A DNA stretch of 64,000 nucleotides from RGIG3102 sp045633415 (GCA_045633415.1 JAZQYH010000076.1:41227-105226); one strand, 5' to 3'; shown: positions 1 through 9,281, counted from the first letter of the stretch. Notes: generated by a model not told the origin, from the sequence alone. Numbers and translations are program-made.

Positions 1-1
1 T

Positions 2-88
2 AATGTTAATATCACCTTGGCACAGGAAATGCCACAGCAACATCCAGACAGCGGTAAATTCAAACACGTTGTAAATATGCAGAAATAA
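2..88 (+). CDS. C-terminal end of an unidentified protein (partial)
   Basis: An open frame enters from the left edge and stops with TAA at 86-88, giving 28 residues that end in HVVNMQK. It is followed 14 bases later by a strong hairpin, which fits a gene end. The codons (CCA, ACA-type third positions, AAA) resemble those of the neighbouring genes. Too little is visible to assign a family. Confidence 0.35.
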   Translation, partial: NVNITLAQEMPQQHPDSGKFKHVVNMQK

Positions 89-102
89 ATATAAACAAAA
101 TA

Positions 103-130
103 AAGGCACAGCAGTTATCTGCTGTGCCTT
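103..130. terminator. Bidirectional hairpin terminator between the partial gene and pepT
   Basis: Perfect 12-bp stem: AAGGCACAGCAG at 103-114, TTAT loop, CTGCTGTGCCTT at 119-130. On the minus strand it is followed by a T-rich tract, so it most clearly ends pepT. On the plus strand a shorter T run follows at 134-139. Confidence 0.85.
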
Positions 131-145
131 ATGGTTTTTACAGAA

Positions 146-1363
146 TTATTTTGCAAACTGTTTGATGATTTCTACAACAACCTGTGTGCATTTTTCCATA
201 TTTTCTTCTGTGATACATTCGTATCTGCCGTGTGCATTGTAGCCGCCTGTGCCAAGGTTTGGACAAGGCAGACCCATGTAAGACAGTCTTGCGCCGTCTG
301 TGCCGCCACGTGCAGCTTCGCTTACAGGTGTAGCGCCGATTGCTCTTACAGCATTTTCTGCGTATTCAACTACTTCGTAGAATGGCAGAATCTGTTCTTT
401 CATGTTTCTGTACTGTTCTGTCAGTGTGAGAACACAGCTGCCTTCGCCGTATTTTTTGTTGATGAATGCAGCAATGTTTTTCATAACTTCCTGTTTAGCA
501 TCAATTTTTTCAGCGTCGTGGTCACGAACTATGTATTCCAGTGTTGTTTTTTCTGTAGCACCTTTTGTTTCAATCAGGTGGAAGAAACCTTCGAAACCAT
601 CTGTGTGCTCTGGTTTGTCAAATGCTGGCAGTAAGTTGTGGAATTCAAATGCCATATGCTGGCTGTTTACCAGTTTGCCTTTTGCACTGCCTGGGTGGAT
701 TGAGTAACCATTGAATTCTACAAATGCAGAAACAGCATTGAAGTTTTCGTAGCAGATGCCGTTGTAAGCGCCGCCGTCAACTGTGTATGCAAGTTTAGCG
801 CCAAAGCCTTCAACGTCAAATTTGTCTACACCGTGGCCGATTTCTTCGTCTGGTGTAAATGCAACAACAACTTTGCCGTGTGGAATTTTTTCATCGATGA
901 TGATTTTTACTGCTTCCAGAATTTCAGCAATACCAGCTTTATCGTCAGCACCCAGCAGAGTTGTGCCGTCTGTTGTGATAAGTTTCTGGCCTTTCAGGTC
1001 AGCAAGAAATGGGAATTCTTTTACTGAAAGTGTGTGACCACTGCCAGCCAGCAGTACATCGCTGCCGTTGTAGTTTTCGATAATCTGTGGTTTTACACCA
1101 AAGCCGTTGAATTCTGGTGCTGTGTCCATATGTGCAATAAAGCCAACACATGTTTTGTCTTCATAACCTTCTGTTGCTGGCAGTACACCATATGCTGTGC
1201 CGTCTTTGATTCGGATGTCGGACAGGCCCAGTTCTTCCATTTCTTTTACCAGAAATTCTGCCACATTCAGCTGAATAGCAGTAGATGGTGTAACACCAGC
1301 GTTTTTAGGGTCAGATGGTGAGTCGATTTTGATGTAATTTAAAAATCTGTTAAGTACGCTCAT
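146..1363 (-). CDS. pepT: Peptidase T (tripeptide aminopeptidase)
   Basis: Cytosolic M20-family zinc aminopeptidase that removes the N-terminal residue of tripeptides. 405 residues, the usual PepT length. Visible metal and catalytic motifs, in order: HMDTAPEF (first zinc His-x-Asp), LLGADDKAG (bridging Asp), DEEIGHG (general-base Glu pair) and, near the end, GGTDGARLS and a final NAHGRYE (metal His). A longer frame begins at 1399, but the start at 1363 is preferred: AAGGAG lies 11 bases upstream and the protein then begins MSVLNRFLNYIKIDS, the normal PepT N-terminus. It stands alone, divergent from the polysaccharide operon, and ends at the hairpin at 103-130. The family assignment is secure. 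Confidence 0.95.
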   Translation of the reverse strand: MSVLNRFLNYIKIDSPSDPKNAGVTPSTAIQLNVAEFLVKEMEELGLSDIRIKDGTAYGVLPATEGYEDKTCVGFIAHMDTAPEFNGFGVKPQIIENYNGSDVLLAGSGHTLSVKEFPFLADLKGQKLITTDGTTLLGADDKAGIAEILEAVKIIIDEKIPHGKVVVAFTPDEEIGHGVDKFDVEGFGAKLAYTVDGGAYNGICYENFNAVSAFVEFNGYSIHPGSAKGKLVNSQHMAFEFHNLLPAFDKPEHTDGFEGFFHLIETKGATEKTTLEYIVRDHDAEKIDAKQEVMKNIAAFINKKYGEGSCVLTLTEQYRNMKEQILPFYEVVEYAENAVRAIGATPVSEAARGGTDGARLSYMGLPCPNLGTGGYNAHGRYECITEENMEKCTQVVVEIIKQFAK

Positions 1364-1573
1364 ACCTATTAAATCTCCTTGTGAATTTATGTGTAACATT
1401 AATATACCACACCAGCAGGGAATTTGTATATAAATTATAATATTTTTTTAAATAAATACCGATTACACTTTAAAAATTCTGCAAAGTATGATAAAATATA
1501 GAAGATTATAATGTATAATTGCGTTTAATCATATTTAATGTAAAATAAGCATTTTGCTTGGAGGATATAAATT

Positions 1574-2620
1574 ATGTCAGATTCAGTTTTTAAAGGCAAA
1601 ACCCTTTTGATTACAGGCGGTACAGGCTCTTTTGGTCATACAGTACTTAAACACTTTTTAACAACAGATATCGGTGAAATCCGTATTTTCTCCCGTGACG
1701 AAAAGAAACAGGATGATATGCGCCACGACCTGCAGGTTAAATACCCTGTGGAAAGCCAGAAAGTAAAATTCTACATCGGTGACGTAAGAGATATCAACAG
1801 TGTTAACAACGCAATGTTCGGTGTTGACTATATCTTCCATGCAGCAGCCCTGAAACAGGTTCCTTCCTGTGAATTCTTCCCAATGGAAGCTGTAAAAACA
1901 AACGTTATCGGTACAGAAAACGTGCTGACAAGTGCTATCAACCACGGCGTTAAAAGAGTGGTGTGTCTGTCTACAGACAAAGCTGCATACCCAATCAATG
2001 CAATGGGTATCTCAAAAGCTATGATGGAAAAAGTTATCACAGCAAAATCCAGAACAGTTGACGGTGAAAGAACAACTATCTGTTGCACACGTTACGGCAA
2101 TGTTATGTGCAGCCGTGGCAGTGTAATTCCACTGTTCCGTGACCAGATCCGTCAGGGCAAACCACTTACAATCACAAATCCAGATATGACACGCTTCCTT
2201 ATGAACCTTGATGAAGCTGTTGACCTTGTAGTATTTGCATTTACACACGGCCAGCCAGGTGACTTGTTTGTTCAGAAATCACCAGCATGCACAATCGGTG
2301 ACCTTGCAAAAGCAACACAGGAACTGTTTGGCGACACAGGTATCAAAATTATCGGTGAAAGACATGGTGAAAAACTGTATGAAACACTGCTGACAGAAGA
2401 AGAAGCTGCAAAAGCTATCGACATGGGCAGCTACTACCGTGTACCAGCAGATAACCGTGACCTGAACTACGACAAATACTTTGTAGAAGGCAGAACAGAA
2501 GAAAAACTTCTCCACCAGTATAACAGCCATAACACAGACAGACTGGACGTTGCTGGCACAATCGCAAAAATGAAAACAACAGACTACATCAAAGAGGAGC
2601 TGGCTAAACTTGAAAAATAA
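1574..2620 (+). CDS. capE: UDP-N-acetylglucosamine 4,6-dehydratase/5-epimerase, CapE/FnlA type
   Basis: First step of UDP-N-acetyl-L-fucosamine synthesis: 4,6-dehydration and C5 epimerisation of UDP-GlcNAc. 348 residues, matching the family. The Rossmann loop GGTGSFG is at residues 15-21 for NAD(P). The usual short-chain dehydrogenase Tyr-x3-Lys is replaced by Met144-x3-Lys148 (MGISK), a known hallmark of this inverting subfamily as opposed to ordinary 4,6-dehydratases. STDKAAYP precedes it. The ribosome site GGAGG is close upstream of the ATG. It is the first gene of a tight same-strand cluster running to about 10.7 kb. The downstream CapF and CapG homologues complete the three-enzyme pathway, which supports this specific assignment over generic dehydratases such as PglF or FlaA1. 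Confidence 0.92.
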   Translation: MSDSVFKGKTLLITGGTGSFGHTVLKHFLTTDIGEIRIFSRDEKKQDDMRHDLQVKYPVESQKVKFYIGDVRDINSVNNAMFGVDYIFHAAALKQVPSCEFFPMEAVKTNVIGTENVLTSAINHGVKRVVCLSTDKAAYPINAMGISKAMMEKVITAKSRTVDGERTTICCTRYGNVMCSRGSVIPLFRDQIRQGKPLTITNPDMTRFLMNLDEAVDLVVFAFTHGQPGDLFVQKSPACTIGDLAKATQELFGDTGIKIIGERHGEKLYETLLTEEEAAKAIDMGSYYRVPADNRDLNYDKYFVEGRTEEKLLHQYNSHNTDRLDVAGTIAKMKTTDYIKEELAKLEK

Positions 2621-3725
2621 AAAGATTCTTATTACAGGTGCCACAGGTTTTATCGGCAAAAACCTGACAGCTACATTACTGCAGGCTGGCTACACAAACC
2701 TGTATCTCTATGACAGGGAAAACACACAGGCACAGCTGGAAGAATACTGCACCGATGCAGATTTTGTATTCCACCTTGCCGGTGTAAACAGACCACAGGA
2801 CCCAAAAGAATTTTATGAAGGCAATACAGACTTTTCCGCTACACTGCTGAAAACTCTTAAAGAAAAAGGCAACACAGCACCTGTTGTGGTTTCCTCTTCA
2901 ATTCAGGCTCTGCTGGACAACGACTACGGCAAAAGCAAAAAAATGGGTGAAGAGCTGTTTATGGAAAACGGCAATAACCCAGCATATATAGTGCGCCTTT
3001 ATGGTGTGTTCGGTAAATGGTCAAGACCAAACTACAACACAGTTGTGGCTACATTTATGCACAATGTTGCACACGGTCTGCCACTGCAGATTAACGACCC
3101 TGACAGAGAGCTTACACTGTGCTATATCGATGATGTTATCGCAAAATTTGTGGACATTCTTGAAAATACATCAGATTACAAACCAGGCTATTTTGAAATC
3201 GATACACTGCACAAAATCACACTGGGCAAGCTGGCTGAAAAAATCACAAACTTCGGCAAAAACAGAGAAACTCTTGTTATGCCACCACTTAACACTCTCC
3301 TTGACCAGCGTCTTTACGGCACATATCTGTCTTATCTCGATACAGATAAATTCGGATATCAGCTGAAGAAGAATGAAGACAACCGTGGTTGGCTGGCAGA
3401 ATTTATTAAAAGCGAAAGCTTTGGTCAGATTTTTGTATCAACTACAAAACCTGGCATTACACGTGGGGACCACTGGCATCACACAAAAGTAGAAAAATTC
3501 TTTGTACTGGCTGGCAAGGCAGAAATTGCTTTCCGTCATATGATTACTGACGAAACCATCCGATATACTGTGGAAGGTAACACACCAACAGTTGTGGACA
3601 TACCTGTTGGATATACACATAAAATCACAAATATCGGTGATACAGAAGTTATCTGTCTGTTCTGGTCCAGCGAAATTTTCAACCCTGAAAAACCAGACAC
3701 TTATTATGTAAAGGTAGATAAATAA
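2610..3725 (+). CDS. capF: Bifunctional CapF-like reductase/epimerase (UDP-L-FucNAc pathway)
   Basis: Second enzyme of UDP-L-FucNAc synthesis. In characterised CapF a C-terminal cupin performs C3 epimerisation and an N-terminal Rossmann domain reduces C4 with NADPH. 371 residues. The glycine loop GATGFIG is at residues 10-16 and the short-chain dehydrogenase portion extends to about residue 245. The cupin then shows GDHWHHTKVEKF, whose histidines supply the zinc site in the family. The start is TTG at 2610, overlapping the end of capE by 11 bases, with GAGGAG at 2594-2599 about 10 bases upstream. No in-frame ATG lies before the glycine loop. The overlap suggests translational coupling with capE. 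Confidence 0.92.
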   Translation: MKNKKILITGATGFIGKNLTATLLQAGYTNLYLYDRENTQAQLEEYCTDADFVFHLAGVNRPQDPKEFYEGNTDFSATLLKTLKEKGNTAPVVVSSSIQALLDNDYGKSKKMGEELFMENGNNPAYIVRLYGVFGKWSRPNYNTVVATFMHNVAHGLPLQINDPDRELTLCYIDDVIAKFVDILENTSDYKPGYFEIDTLHKITLGKLAEKITNFGKNRETLVMPPLNTLLDQRLYGTYLSYLDTDKFGYQLKKNEDNRGWLAEFIKSESFGQIFVSTTKPGITRGDHWHHTKVEKFFVLAGKAEIAFRHMITDETIRYTVEGNTPTVVDIPVGYTHKITNIGDTEVICLFWSSEIFNPEKPDTYYVKVDK

Positions 3726-3726
3726 T

Positions 3727-4245
3727 ATGAAAAGATTGGTTATACTTGGTTTTGGTGGCTATGGAAAAACTATAGAAGACGTTGTTCTTTCAGGCGGTTT
3801 ATTTGATGAGGTAATTTTCCTTGATGATAAAGCACAGGATGAAAGAGTGGCAGGTGTATGCACTGACTACACAAAATATATAGATGAAAACACATGGTTT
3901 TACCCAGCATTCGGCAATAACAACCTGCGAGTTGAATGGATATATATGTTTAACGGTGCAGGGGCACAGGTGGCTACAATCATCCACCCACTTGCATATA
4001 TCAGCAAAAATGCAGTGGTGGAAAAAGGCTGCGCTGTACTGCCACAAGCTGTGATAAATGCCACAGCAAAGGTGAAAACAGGCTGTATCGTAAACTTTGG
4101 TGCTGTGGTTGACCACGATGTTGTTATTGAAAAAGGTGTACATCTGTGTATCAACAGTGTTGTAAAAGCATACAACCGCATTGCGCCATTTGCCAAAATC
4201 GAAGCTGGCCAGGTAATATTCAACAACACTTTCATAATGGAGTAA
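3727..4245 (+). CDS. NeuD/PglD-like sugar O- or N-acyltransferase
   Basis: 172-residue protein with an N-terminal Rossmann-like segment (LGFGGYGKTIEDVV, residues 7-20), as in PglD and NeuD. A left-handed beta-helix of hexapeptide repeats fills the C-terminal half, with isoleucine/valine-start repeats such as AVVEKGCAVLPQAVINATAKV and a VDHDVVIEKGVHL turn carrying the expected catalytic His. It is probably an acetyltransferase acting on a nucleotide sugar or nascent glycan. It lies one base after capF and six bases before capG, so it is embedded within the FucNAc trio. That placement is not part of the classical CapE-F-G order and suggests acylation of this sugar or a pathway intermediate. The substrate cannot be read from sequence. 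Confidence 0.8.
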   Translation: MKRLVILGFGGYGKTIEDVVLSGGLFDEVIFLDDKAQDERVAGVCTDYTKYIDENTWFYPAFGNNNLRVEWIYMFNGAGAQVATIIHPLAYISKNAVVEKGCAVLPQAVINATAKVKTGCIVNFGAVVDHDVVIEKGVHLCINSVVKAYNRIAPFAKIEAGQVIFNNTFIME

Positions 4246-4251
4246 AAATAT

Positions 4252-5394
4252 ATGAGCAAACTTAAATTAATGACAATTATCGGCACAAGACCAGAAATTA
4301 TCCGTCTTGCTGCTGTTATCAAAAAAGCAGACAAATATTTTGACCAGATTCTTGTACACACAGGTCAGAACTATGACTATGAACTGAACCAGGTGTTTTT
4401 TGATGACCTTGGTCTGCGTGCACCAGATTTCTATCTGGATGCAGTTGGCGCTGACCTTGGCGAAACAATCGGCAATATCATTGCAAAATCCTACAAGCTG
4501 ATGGTTGAACAGAAACCAGACGCACTGCTGATTCTTGGTGATACAAACTCCTGTCTGTCTGCAATCAGTGCAAAACGTCTGCATATTCCAATCTTCCATA
4601 TGGAAGCTGGCAACCGTTGCTTTGACGAATGTCTGCCAGAAGAAACAAACCGCAGAATTGTTGACCATATTGCTGACGTAAACATGTGCTATTCTGAACA
4701 TGCACGCCGTTACCTCAATGCTGAAGGTACAGCAAAAGAACGCACATACGTTACAGGCAGTCCAATGGCAGAAGTTCTCCATGCAAATCTGGAACAGATT
4801 AAATCTTCCAACATTCTGGAAAAACTGGGTCTGGAAAAAGGCAAATACATTCTGCTTTCTGCACATCGTGAAGAAAACATTGACACAGAAGCAAACTTCT
4901 TCAATTTGATGAATGCAGTAAATGCTATGGCAGAAAAATATGATATGCCTATTCTTTATTCCTGCCACCCAAGAAGTGCAAAATTTATCAAACAGAGAAA
5001 CTTTGTGTTTGACCCACGTGTAAAACAGAACAAACCACTTGGTTTCCATGACTATAACCACCTGCAGATGAATGCTTTTGCAGTTGTATCAGACTCTGGT
5101 ACTCTGCCAGAAGAAAGCAGTTTCTTCCTGTCAGTTGGCAACCCATTCCCAGCTGTATGTATCCGTACATCCACAGAAAGACCTGAAGCACTGGACAAAG
5201 GCAACTTTGTTCTGGCTGGTATCACAACAGAACAGGTTCTGCAGGCTGTTGATACAGCAGTTGCTATGAACGAAAATGGTGACTGGGGCATCCCAGTACC
5301 AGACTATGTGGAAGAAAATGTTTCTACAAAAGTTATCAAGCTTATCCAGAGCTACACTGGTGTAGTAAACAAAATGGTTTGGAGAAAATATTGA
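4252..5394 (+). CDS. capG: UDP-HexNAc 2-epimerase, CapG/FnlC type
   Basis: Third step: C2 epimerisation of UDP-N-acetyl-L-pneumosamine (the 6-deoxy-talose form) to UDP-N-acetyl-L-fucosamine. 380 residues, the length of the WecB/MnaA/CapG family. Visible motifs are GTRPEIIRL near the N-terminus, the TGQNYDYE segment, GDTNSCLSA, the MEAGNRCFDECLPEE signature, SAHREEN and SDSGTLPEESSF, which together line the UDP-binding cleft of this family. It follows the NeuD-like gene by six bases. WecB, which makes UDP-ManNAc, is the alternative. The adjacent CapE and CapF homologues and the CapG-like NRCFDE segment favour the FucNAc function. Confidence 0.88.
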   Translation: MSKLKLMTIIGTRPEIIRLAAVIKKADKYFDQILVHTGQNYDYELNQVFFDDLGLRAPDFYLDAVGADLGETIGNIIAKSYKLMVEQKPDALLILGDTNSCLSAISAKRLHIPIFHMEAGNRCFDECLPEETNRRIVDHIADVNMCYSEHARRYLNAEGTAKERTYVTGSPMAEVLHANLEQIKSSNILEKLGLEKGKYILLSAHREENIDTEANFFNLMNAVNAMAEKYDMPILYSCHPRSAKFIKQRNFVFDPRVKQNKPLGFHDYNHLQMNAFAVVSDSGTLPEESSFFLSVGNPFPAVCIRTSTERPEALDKGNFVLAGITTEQVLQAVDTAVAMNENGDWGIPVPDYVEENVSTKVIKLIQSYTGVVNKMVWRKY

Positions 5395-5457
5395 TTTTAT
5401 TCTTTACAGGGATGATTCAGACAGCTCAAAAATAAAAAATCCAAGGAAAAACAGACT

Positions 5458-6678
5458 TTGAAAAAACGTATTTTAGTTATCAGCCAGCATTTCTGGCCAG
5501 AAAATTTCAGAATCAGCGATATTGCCACAGGCTTTGTGGAAAACGATATTGAAGTGGACGTGCTGTGTGGTATACCTAACTATCCAAACGGCATTATGCC
5601 AGAAGGTTATGGCTGGTTTAAAAATAAAAAACAGGAATTTAACGGTGTAAAAGTATACAGATGCTGGGAAATTCTGCGCAAAGGAAACACAAGCATAAGA
5701 ATCTTCCTTAACTATATCTCTTACCCATTCTTTGCATCTTTCAAGGTGCTGTCATTCCTTAATAAAAAATACGATGCTGTTTTCTGCTACGAAACCAGCC
5801 CGGTATATATGATTTTCCCAGCCATAGTGTATTCAAAGCTGAAAAAAGTACCGCTTACTACATATGTGCTGGACCTGTGGCCAGAAAATCTGTATTCTGT
5901 TCTGAAAATCCAGAATAAATTCCTGCGTTCACTGGTGAAATCCACAAGCCACTGGCACTACAAATGTTGTGACAAGCTTATAGCAATGTCACCATCTCTT
6001 AACGATACCCTTGTGAAAATCACAGGCAAATCAAAGGACAAAGTGGCTACAATCCCACAGTATTGTGAAAAATTCTATGAGCAGGATATTCACAACCCAG
6101 AGCTCAGTGAAAAATACAAAGACTATTTCAAGATTGTATATGCGGGTAACATCAGCCCTGCACAGAATGTGGAAGTGGCAGTTGATGCCGCCACACTGCT
6201 GAAAAAAGATGGTATCAAAGATATCAAGTTTATTATTGTAGGCGACGGCATGTCCAAAAAGGATATAGAAGCCTATGTAAAACAACAGGGCGTAGAGGAA
6301 TATTTTGATTTCCTTGGCTCAAAACCTGTTACAGATATGCCTATGTATCACACACTGGCAGATGCACTGTTTGCACCACTGGCAAAAAGTGATGATTTAG
6401 GTCTTACAATACCTGCAAAAGTTACCAGCTATATGGCAGGCGGCAAACCTGTACTTACCTGTATTGATGGAGAAGGCAGTTTTGTAATAGAAAAAGCACA
6501 GGCTGGTCTTACAGCACCAAGCGGTGACAGTAAGGCACTGTATGAAAATATAGTAAAACTTTACAATATGTCACAGCAAGAACGCGACACAATGGGCGCA
6601 AATGCCCGCGACTATCACTTTGAACATCATTCACGAGACAAAGTGCTGATAGACCTTATAAACTTTATTTTAGATTAA
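5458..6678 (+). CDS. wbuB: Family 4 glycosyltransferase, WbuB-like (probable L-FucNAc transferase)
   Basis: 406-residue GT-B glycosyltransferase beginning KKRILVISQHFWPENFRI, typical of WbuB, which transfers L-FucNAc to the growing repeat unit. A hydrophobic central segment precedes the C-terminal Rossmann half. That half carries VYAGNISPAQNVEVAVDAA, IIVGDGMSKKDIEAYV and ADALFAPLAKSDDLGLTIPAKVTSYMAGGKPV, the nucleotide-sugar binding region. The start is TTG at 5458 with AAGGA at 5443-5447; no ATG precedes the conserved N-terminus. It sits 63 bases after capG. Substrate specificity is inferred from the operon, not demonstrated by motif. Confidence 0.82.
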   Translation: MKKRILVISQHFWPENFRISDIATGFVENDIEVDVLCGIPNYPNGIMPEGYGWFKNKKQEFNGVKVYRCWEILRKGNTSIRIFLNYISYPFFASFKVLSFLNKKYDAVFCYETSPVYMIFPAIVYSKLKKVPLTTYVLDLWPENLYSVLKIQNKFLRSLVKSTSHWHYKCCDKLIAMSPSLNDTLVKITGKSKDKVATIPQYCEKFYEQDIHNPELSEKYKDYFKIVYAGNISPAQNVEVAVDAATLLKKDGIKDIKFIIVGDGMSKKDIEAYVKQQGVEEYFDFLGSKPVTDMPMYHTLADALFAPLAKSDDLGLTIPAKVTSYMAGGKPVLTCIDGEGSFVIEKAQAGLTAPSGDSKALYENIVKLYNMSQQERDTMGANARDYHFEHHSRDKVLIDLINFILD

Positions 6679-6693
6679 CTGGAGGACTTTCTT

Positions 6694-7401
6694 TTGAAAA
6701 TATTGGTTATTATTCCTTGCTATAACGAGCAGGAAAGCATAGAGCGAGTGGTTGCCAATCTGAAAGAAAAGGCTCCATTTGCAGATTATCTTATAATAAA
6801 CGACTGTTCCAGAGACAACACTGAAAATATTCTGAGAACAAACGGTATGAACTACATCAACAACCCAATCAATCTTGGTATTGGTGGCGGTGTACAGGCT
6901 GGCTATCTGTATGCAAAACAGAATGGCTATGACATTGCTGTACAGATGGACGGTGACGGGCAGCACGACCCACAGTATCTTGCAAAGGTTTGTCAGCCTG
7001 TTATTGATGGCGAATTTGATATGGCTATCGGTTCCCGTTTTATTGAAAAAGAAGGCTTTCAGTCTTCATTTATGCGCAGACTGGGTATCAACATTATCTC
7101 TCTGCTTATCAAAATTCTTTCTGGTAAAAAAGTGTACGATGTAACCAGCGGTTACCGTGCATGTAACAGACAGCTGATTGAATTTTTTGCAGACAACTAT
7201 GCAGACGACTACCCAGAACCAGAGGCAATTATGTCCTGTGTTCTCAACGGCTACAAAGTAGGCGAAGTACCTGTTATCATGGAAGAAAGACAGGGTGGCG
7301 TTTCATCTATCCGCAGTCTGAAAAGTGCATATTATATGATAAAAGTTTGTCTGGCTCTTGTGGTAGACAGAATTTCAACAAAAAGAAAGGCAGGTAAATA
7401 A
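6694..7401 (+). CDS. Family 2 glycosyltransferase (DPM1/DPG-synthase-like)
   Basis: 235-residue GT-A enzyme: IIPCYNEQESIERVV at the N-terminus, NDCSRDNT, and the metal-binding QMDGDGQHDP segment (DxD-like) around residues 85-95. The conserved VTSGYRACNR lies near residue 150. There is no C-terminal membrane domain. Such enzymes transfer sugar from a nucleotide donor to polyprenyl phosphate or directly to a glycan. The start is TTG at 6694 with GGAGG at 6681-6685. It overlaps the next gene by one base. This GT2-DUF2304 pair is a common arrangement in bacterial polysaccharide clusters, which supports joint action at the membrane. Confidence 0.85.
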   Translation: MKILVIIPCYNEQESIERVVANLKEKAPFADYLIINDCSRDNTENILRTNGMNYINNPINLGIGGGVQAGYLYAKQNGYDIAVQMDGDGQHDPQYLAKVCQPVIDGEFDMAIGSRFIEKEGFQSSFMRRLGINIISLLIKILSGKKVYDVTSGYRACNRQLIEFFADNYADDYPEPEAIMSCVLNGYKVGEVPVIMEERQGGVSSIRSLKSAYYMIKVCLALVVDRISTKRKAGK

Positions 7402-7781
7402 TGATGTATCAGCTGAATAACAAAGACCTGCAGATTCTTTTGATTCTTGGCGCTGTTGCGCTGTTTGGTATGATTGTATGGCTTATCAAACACAAGAAAA
7501 TCGAAGTAAAATATTCCATCATCTGGCTGGCTTTTTCAGCCACAATGATACTTTTTGCCCTGTTCCCATATCTTGTGCTGGTGTTGGGCGACATTTCCGG
7601 TGTGGTAAATCCGGTAAACTTTATATTTATGACACTTTTTGTGTTCATTCTTCTTATTTTGCTGTCAGTATCAGCAGTAATATCCGGCTTTTCCACTAAA
7701 ATCAAACGTCTGGCACAGGCAAACGCACTGATGGAAAAACGTGTGAGAGAACTGGAAAAGAAACTGGAAGAAAATAAATAA
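7401..7781 (+). CDS. DUF2304 small membrane protein
   Basis: 126 residues with three hydrophobic segments (about residues 10-28, 37-57 and 66-90) followed by a charged, helical, coiled-coil-prone tail (AQANALMEKRVRELEKKLEEN). This is the DUF2304 layout. The family is regularly found beside GT2 glycosyltransferases and is thought to assist or anchor them, but its molecular role is not established. The ATG overlaps the TAA of the preceding glycosyltransferase by one base, so translation is probably coupled. Confidence 0.82.
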   Translation: MMYQLNNKDLQILLILGAVALFGMIVWLIKHKKIEVKYSIIWLAFSATMILFALFPYLVLVLGDISGVVNPVNFIFMTLFVFILLILLSVSAVISGFSTKIKRLAQANALMEKRVRELEKKLEENK

Positions 7782-7796
7782 TATTCAGGAGACAAT

Positions 7797-9269
7797 ATGC
7801 TGTTTAATTCAGTAAGTTTTTTAATATTTTTTCCGATAGTTGTGTTGGGCTATTTCCTGATACCGGAAAAATTTAAAAACCACTGGTTACTTGTTGCCAG
7901 CTACTATTTTTACATGTCGTGGCAACCGGTGTATGCCCTGTTGATTTTGTTCAGCACAGTAACCACATATTACTGTGCTGTATTAATTAACAAAGCCAGG
8001 ACAGCCTGCTATAAAAAGCTGTGTCTTGGTGCAAATATAGTGGTTAACATAGCAATTCTTTGCTATTTCAAATATTTCAATTTTATTGTTGAGTCATTGC
8101 TGGCGGTATTTCCTGATCTGTCCATTGCGCCAAATAATAACCTGTTGGCTGTTGTAGGTATTTCTTTCTACACATTTCAGTCTTTGGGCTATTCCATCGA
8201 CGTTTACAGAGGTGATGTGGAAAAAGCCAAAGACTTTTTGACATACGCACTGTTTGTAAGTTTTTTCCCACAGCTGGTTGCAGGTCCTATTGAAAGAAGT
8301 AAAAATCTTCTGCCACAGCTGTATAAAACCAATAAGTTTGACTACAACCGAGTAACAGATGGTCTGGTACTTATGGCTTGGGGCTTTTTCAAAAAGCTTG
8401 TTATATCTGATGGTGCGGCACTTATTATAAATGCTGTCTACAACGATGTAACAAAATATACTGGCATACAGCTGGTAATGGCTACAGTGCTGTTTGCTTT
8501 CCAGATTTATTGTGACTTTTCAGGTTATTCCGACATTGCCATCGGTGCGGCAAATGTTATGGGCTTTAAACTGATGAGAAACTTTAACCACCCTTATTTT
8601 TCACAGAATGTTACACAGTTCTGGCGCAACTGGCATATCTCTCTGTCCACCTGGTTTATGGACTATATCTATATTCCACTGGGTGGTTCCCGCAAAGGCA
8701 AAATCAGGACATATATCAATCTGTTTGTTACCTTTATGGTCAGTGGTTTGTGGCACGGTGCTTCATGGAACTTTGTAATATGGGGTGCTATGAATGGTGC
8801 TTATAATGTGGTGCACAAAGCTTTGTTTGGCAAAAAAGAACGGCAGAAACGACGTATGGAAAAAGAGACAGGTGAACGTGTAAAAACAAACCCACTGGTT
8901 GCTTTTGCAAAAGCGGTGGGGACATTTATACTGATAGACTTCACATGGGTATTTTTCCGTGCAAACACACTGACAGATGCCATGTATGTGTTTAAAAATC
9001 TGTTCAGCGATATTTCCCAGTGGTTCACATCAGGCTATTTTACACTGATGATGGAAAATATTGGTTTCTACACTAACAATGGTGTAGTTATTTTTGGATG
9101 CATACTGTTTATGTTTCGGGTGGAACTGTGGGAAGGCAGGTCAACAATTGTTGACAAACTGAATAAATCCAACGTACTGGTAAGATGGGGCTTTTACTAC
9201 ACCATCATACTGCTGATAATGTTCTTTGGCTATTTCGGCCAAAGCCAGTTTATCTATTTCCAGTTTTAA
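7797..9269 (+). CDS. MBOAT-family membrane O-acyltransferase (AlgI/DltB-like)
   Basis: 490-residue polytopic membrane protein with many hydrophobic helices. It has the MBOAT hallmarks: NFNHPYFSQNVTQFWRNWHISLS and the catalytic His320 in SGLWHGASWNFVIWG. In AlgI and DltB this family moves acyl groups across the membrane for O-acetylation of an extracellular polysaccharide or D-alanylation of teichoic acid. Here it lies 15 bases after the DUF2304 gene and 12 bases before a secreted AlgJ-like partner, with no DltA/DltC homologues nearby. O-acetylation of the FucNAc-containing polysaccharide is therefore the most economical role. Confidence 0.9.
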   Translation: MLFNSVSFLIFFPIVVLGYFLIPEKFKNHWLLVASYYFYMSWQPVYALLILFSTVTTYYCAVLINKARTACYKKLCLGANIVVNIAILCYFKYFNFIVESLLAVFPDLSIAPNNNLLAVVGISFYTFQSLGYSIDVYRGDVEKAKDFLTYALFVSFFPQLVAGPIERSKNLLPQLYKTNKFDYNRVTDGLVLMAWGFFKKLVISDGAALIINAVYNDVTKYTGIQLVMATVLFAFQIYCDFSGYSDIAIGAANVMGFKLMRNFNHPYFSQNVTQFWRNWHISLSTWFMDYIYIPLGGSRKGKIRTYINLFVTFMVSGLWHGASWNFVIWGAMNGAYNVVHKALFGKKERQKRRMEKETGERVKTNPLVAFAKAVGTFILIDFTWVFFRANTLTDAMYVFKNLFSDISQWFTSGYFTLMMENIGFYTNNGVVIFGCILFMFRVELWEGRSTIVDKLNKSNVLVRWGFYYTIILLIMFFGYFGQSQFIYFQF

Positions 9270-9281
9270 AGGAGGGGGCAG

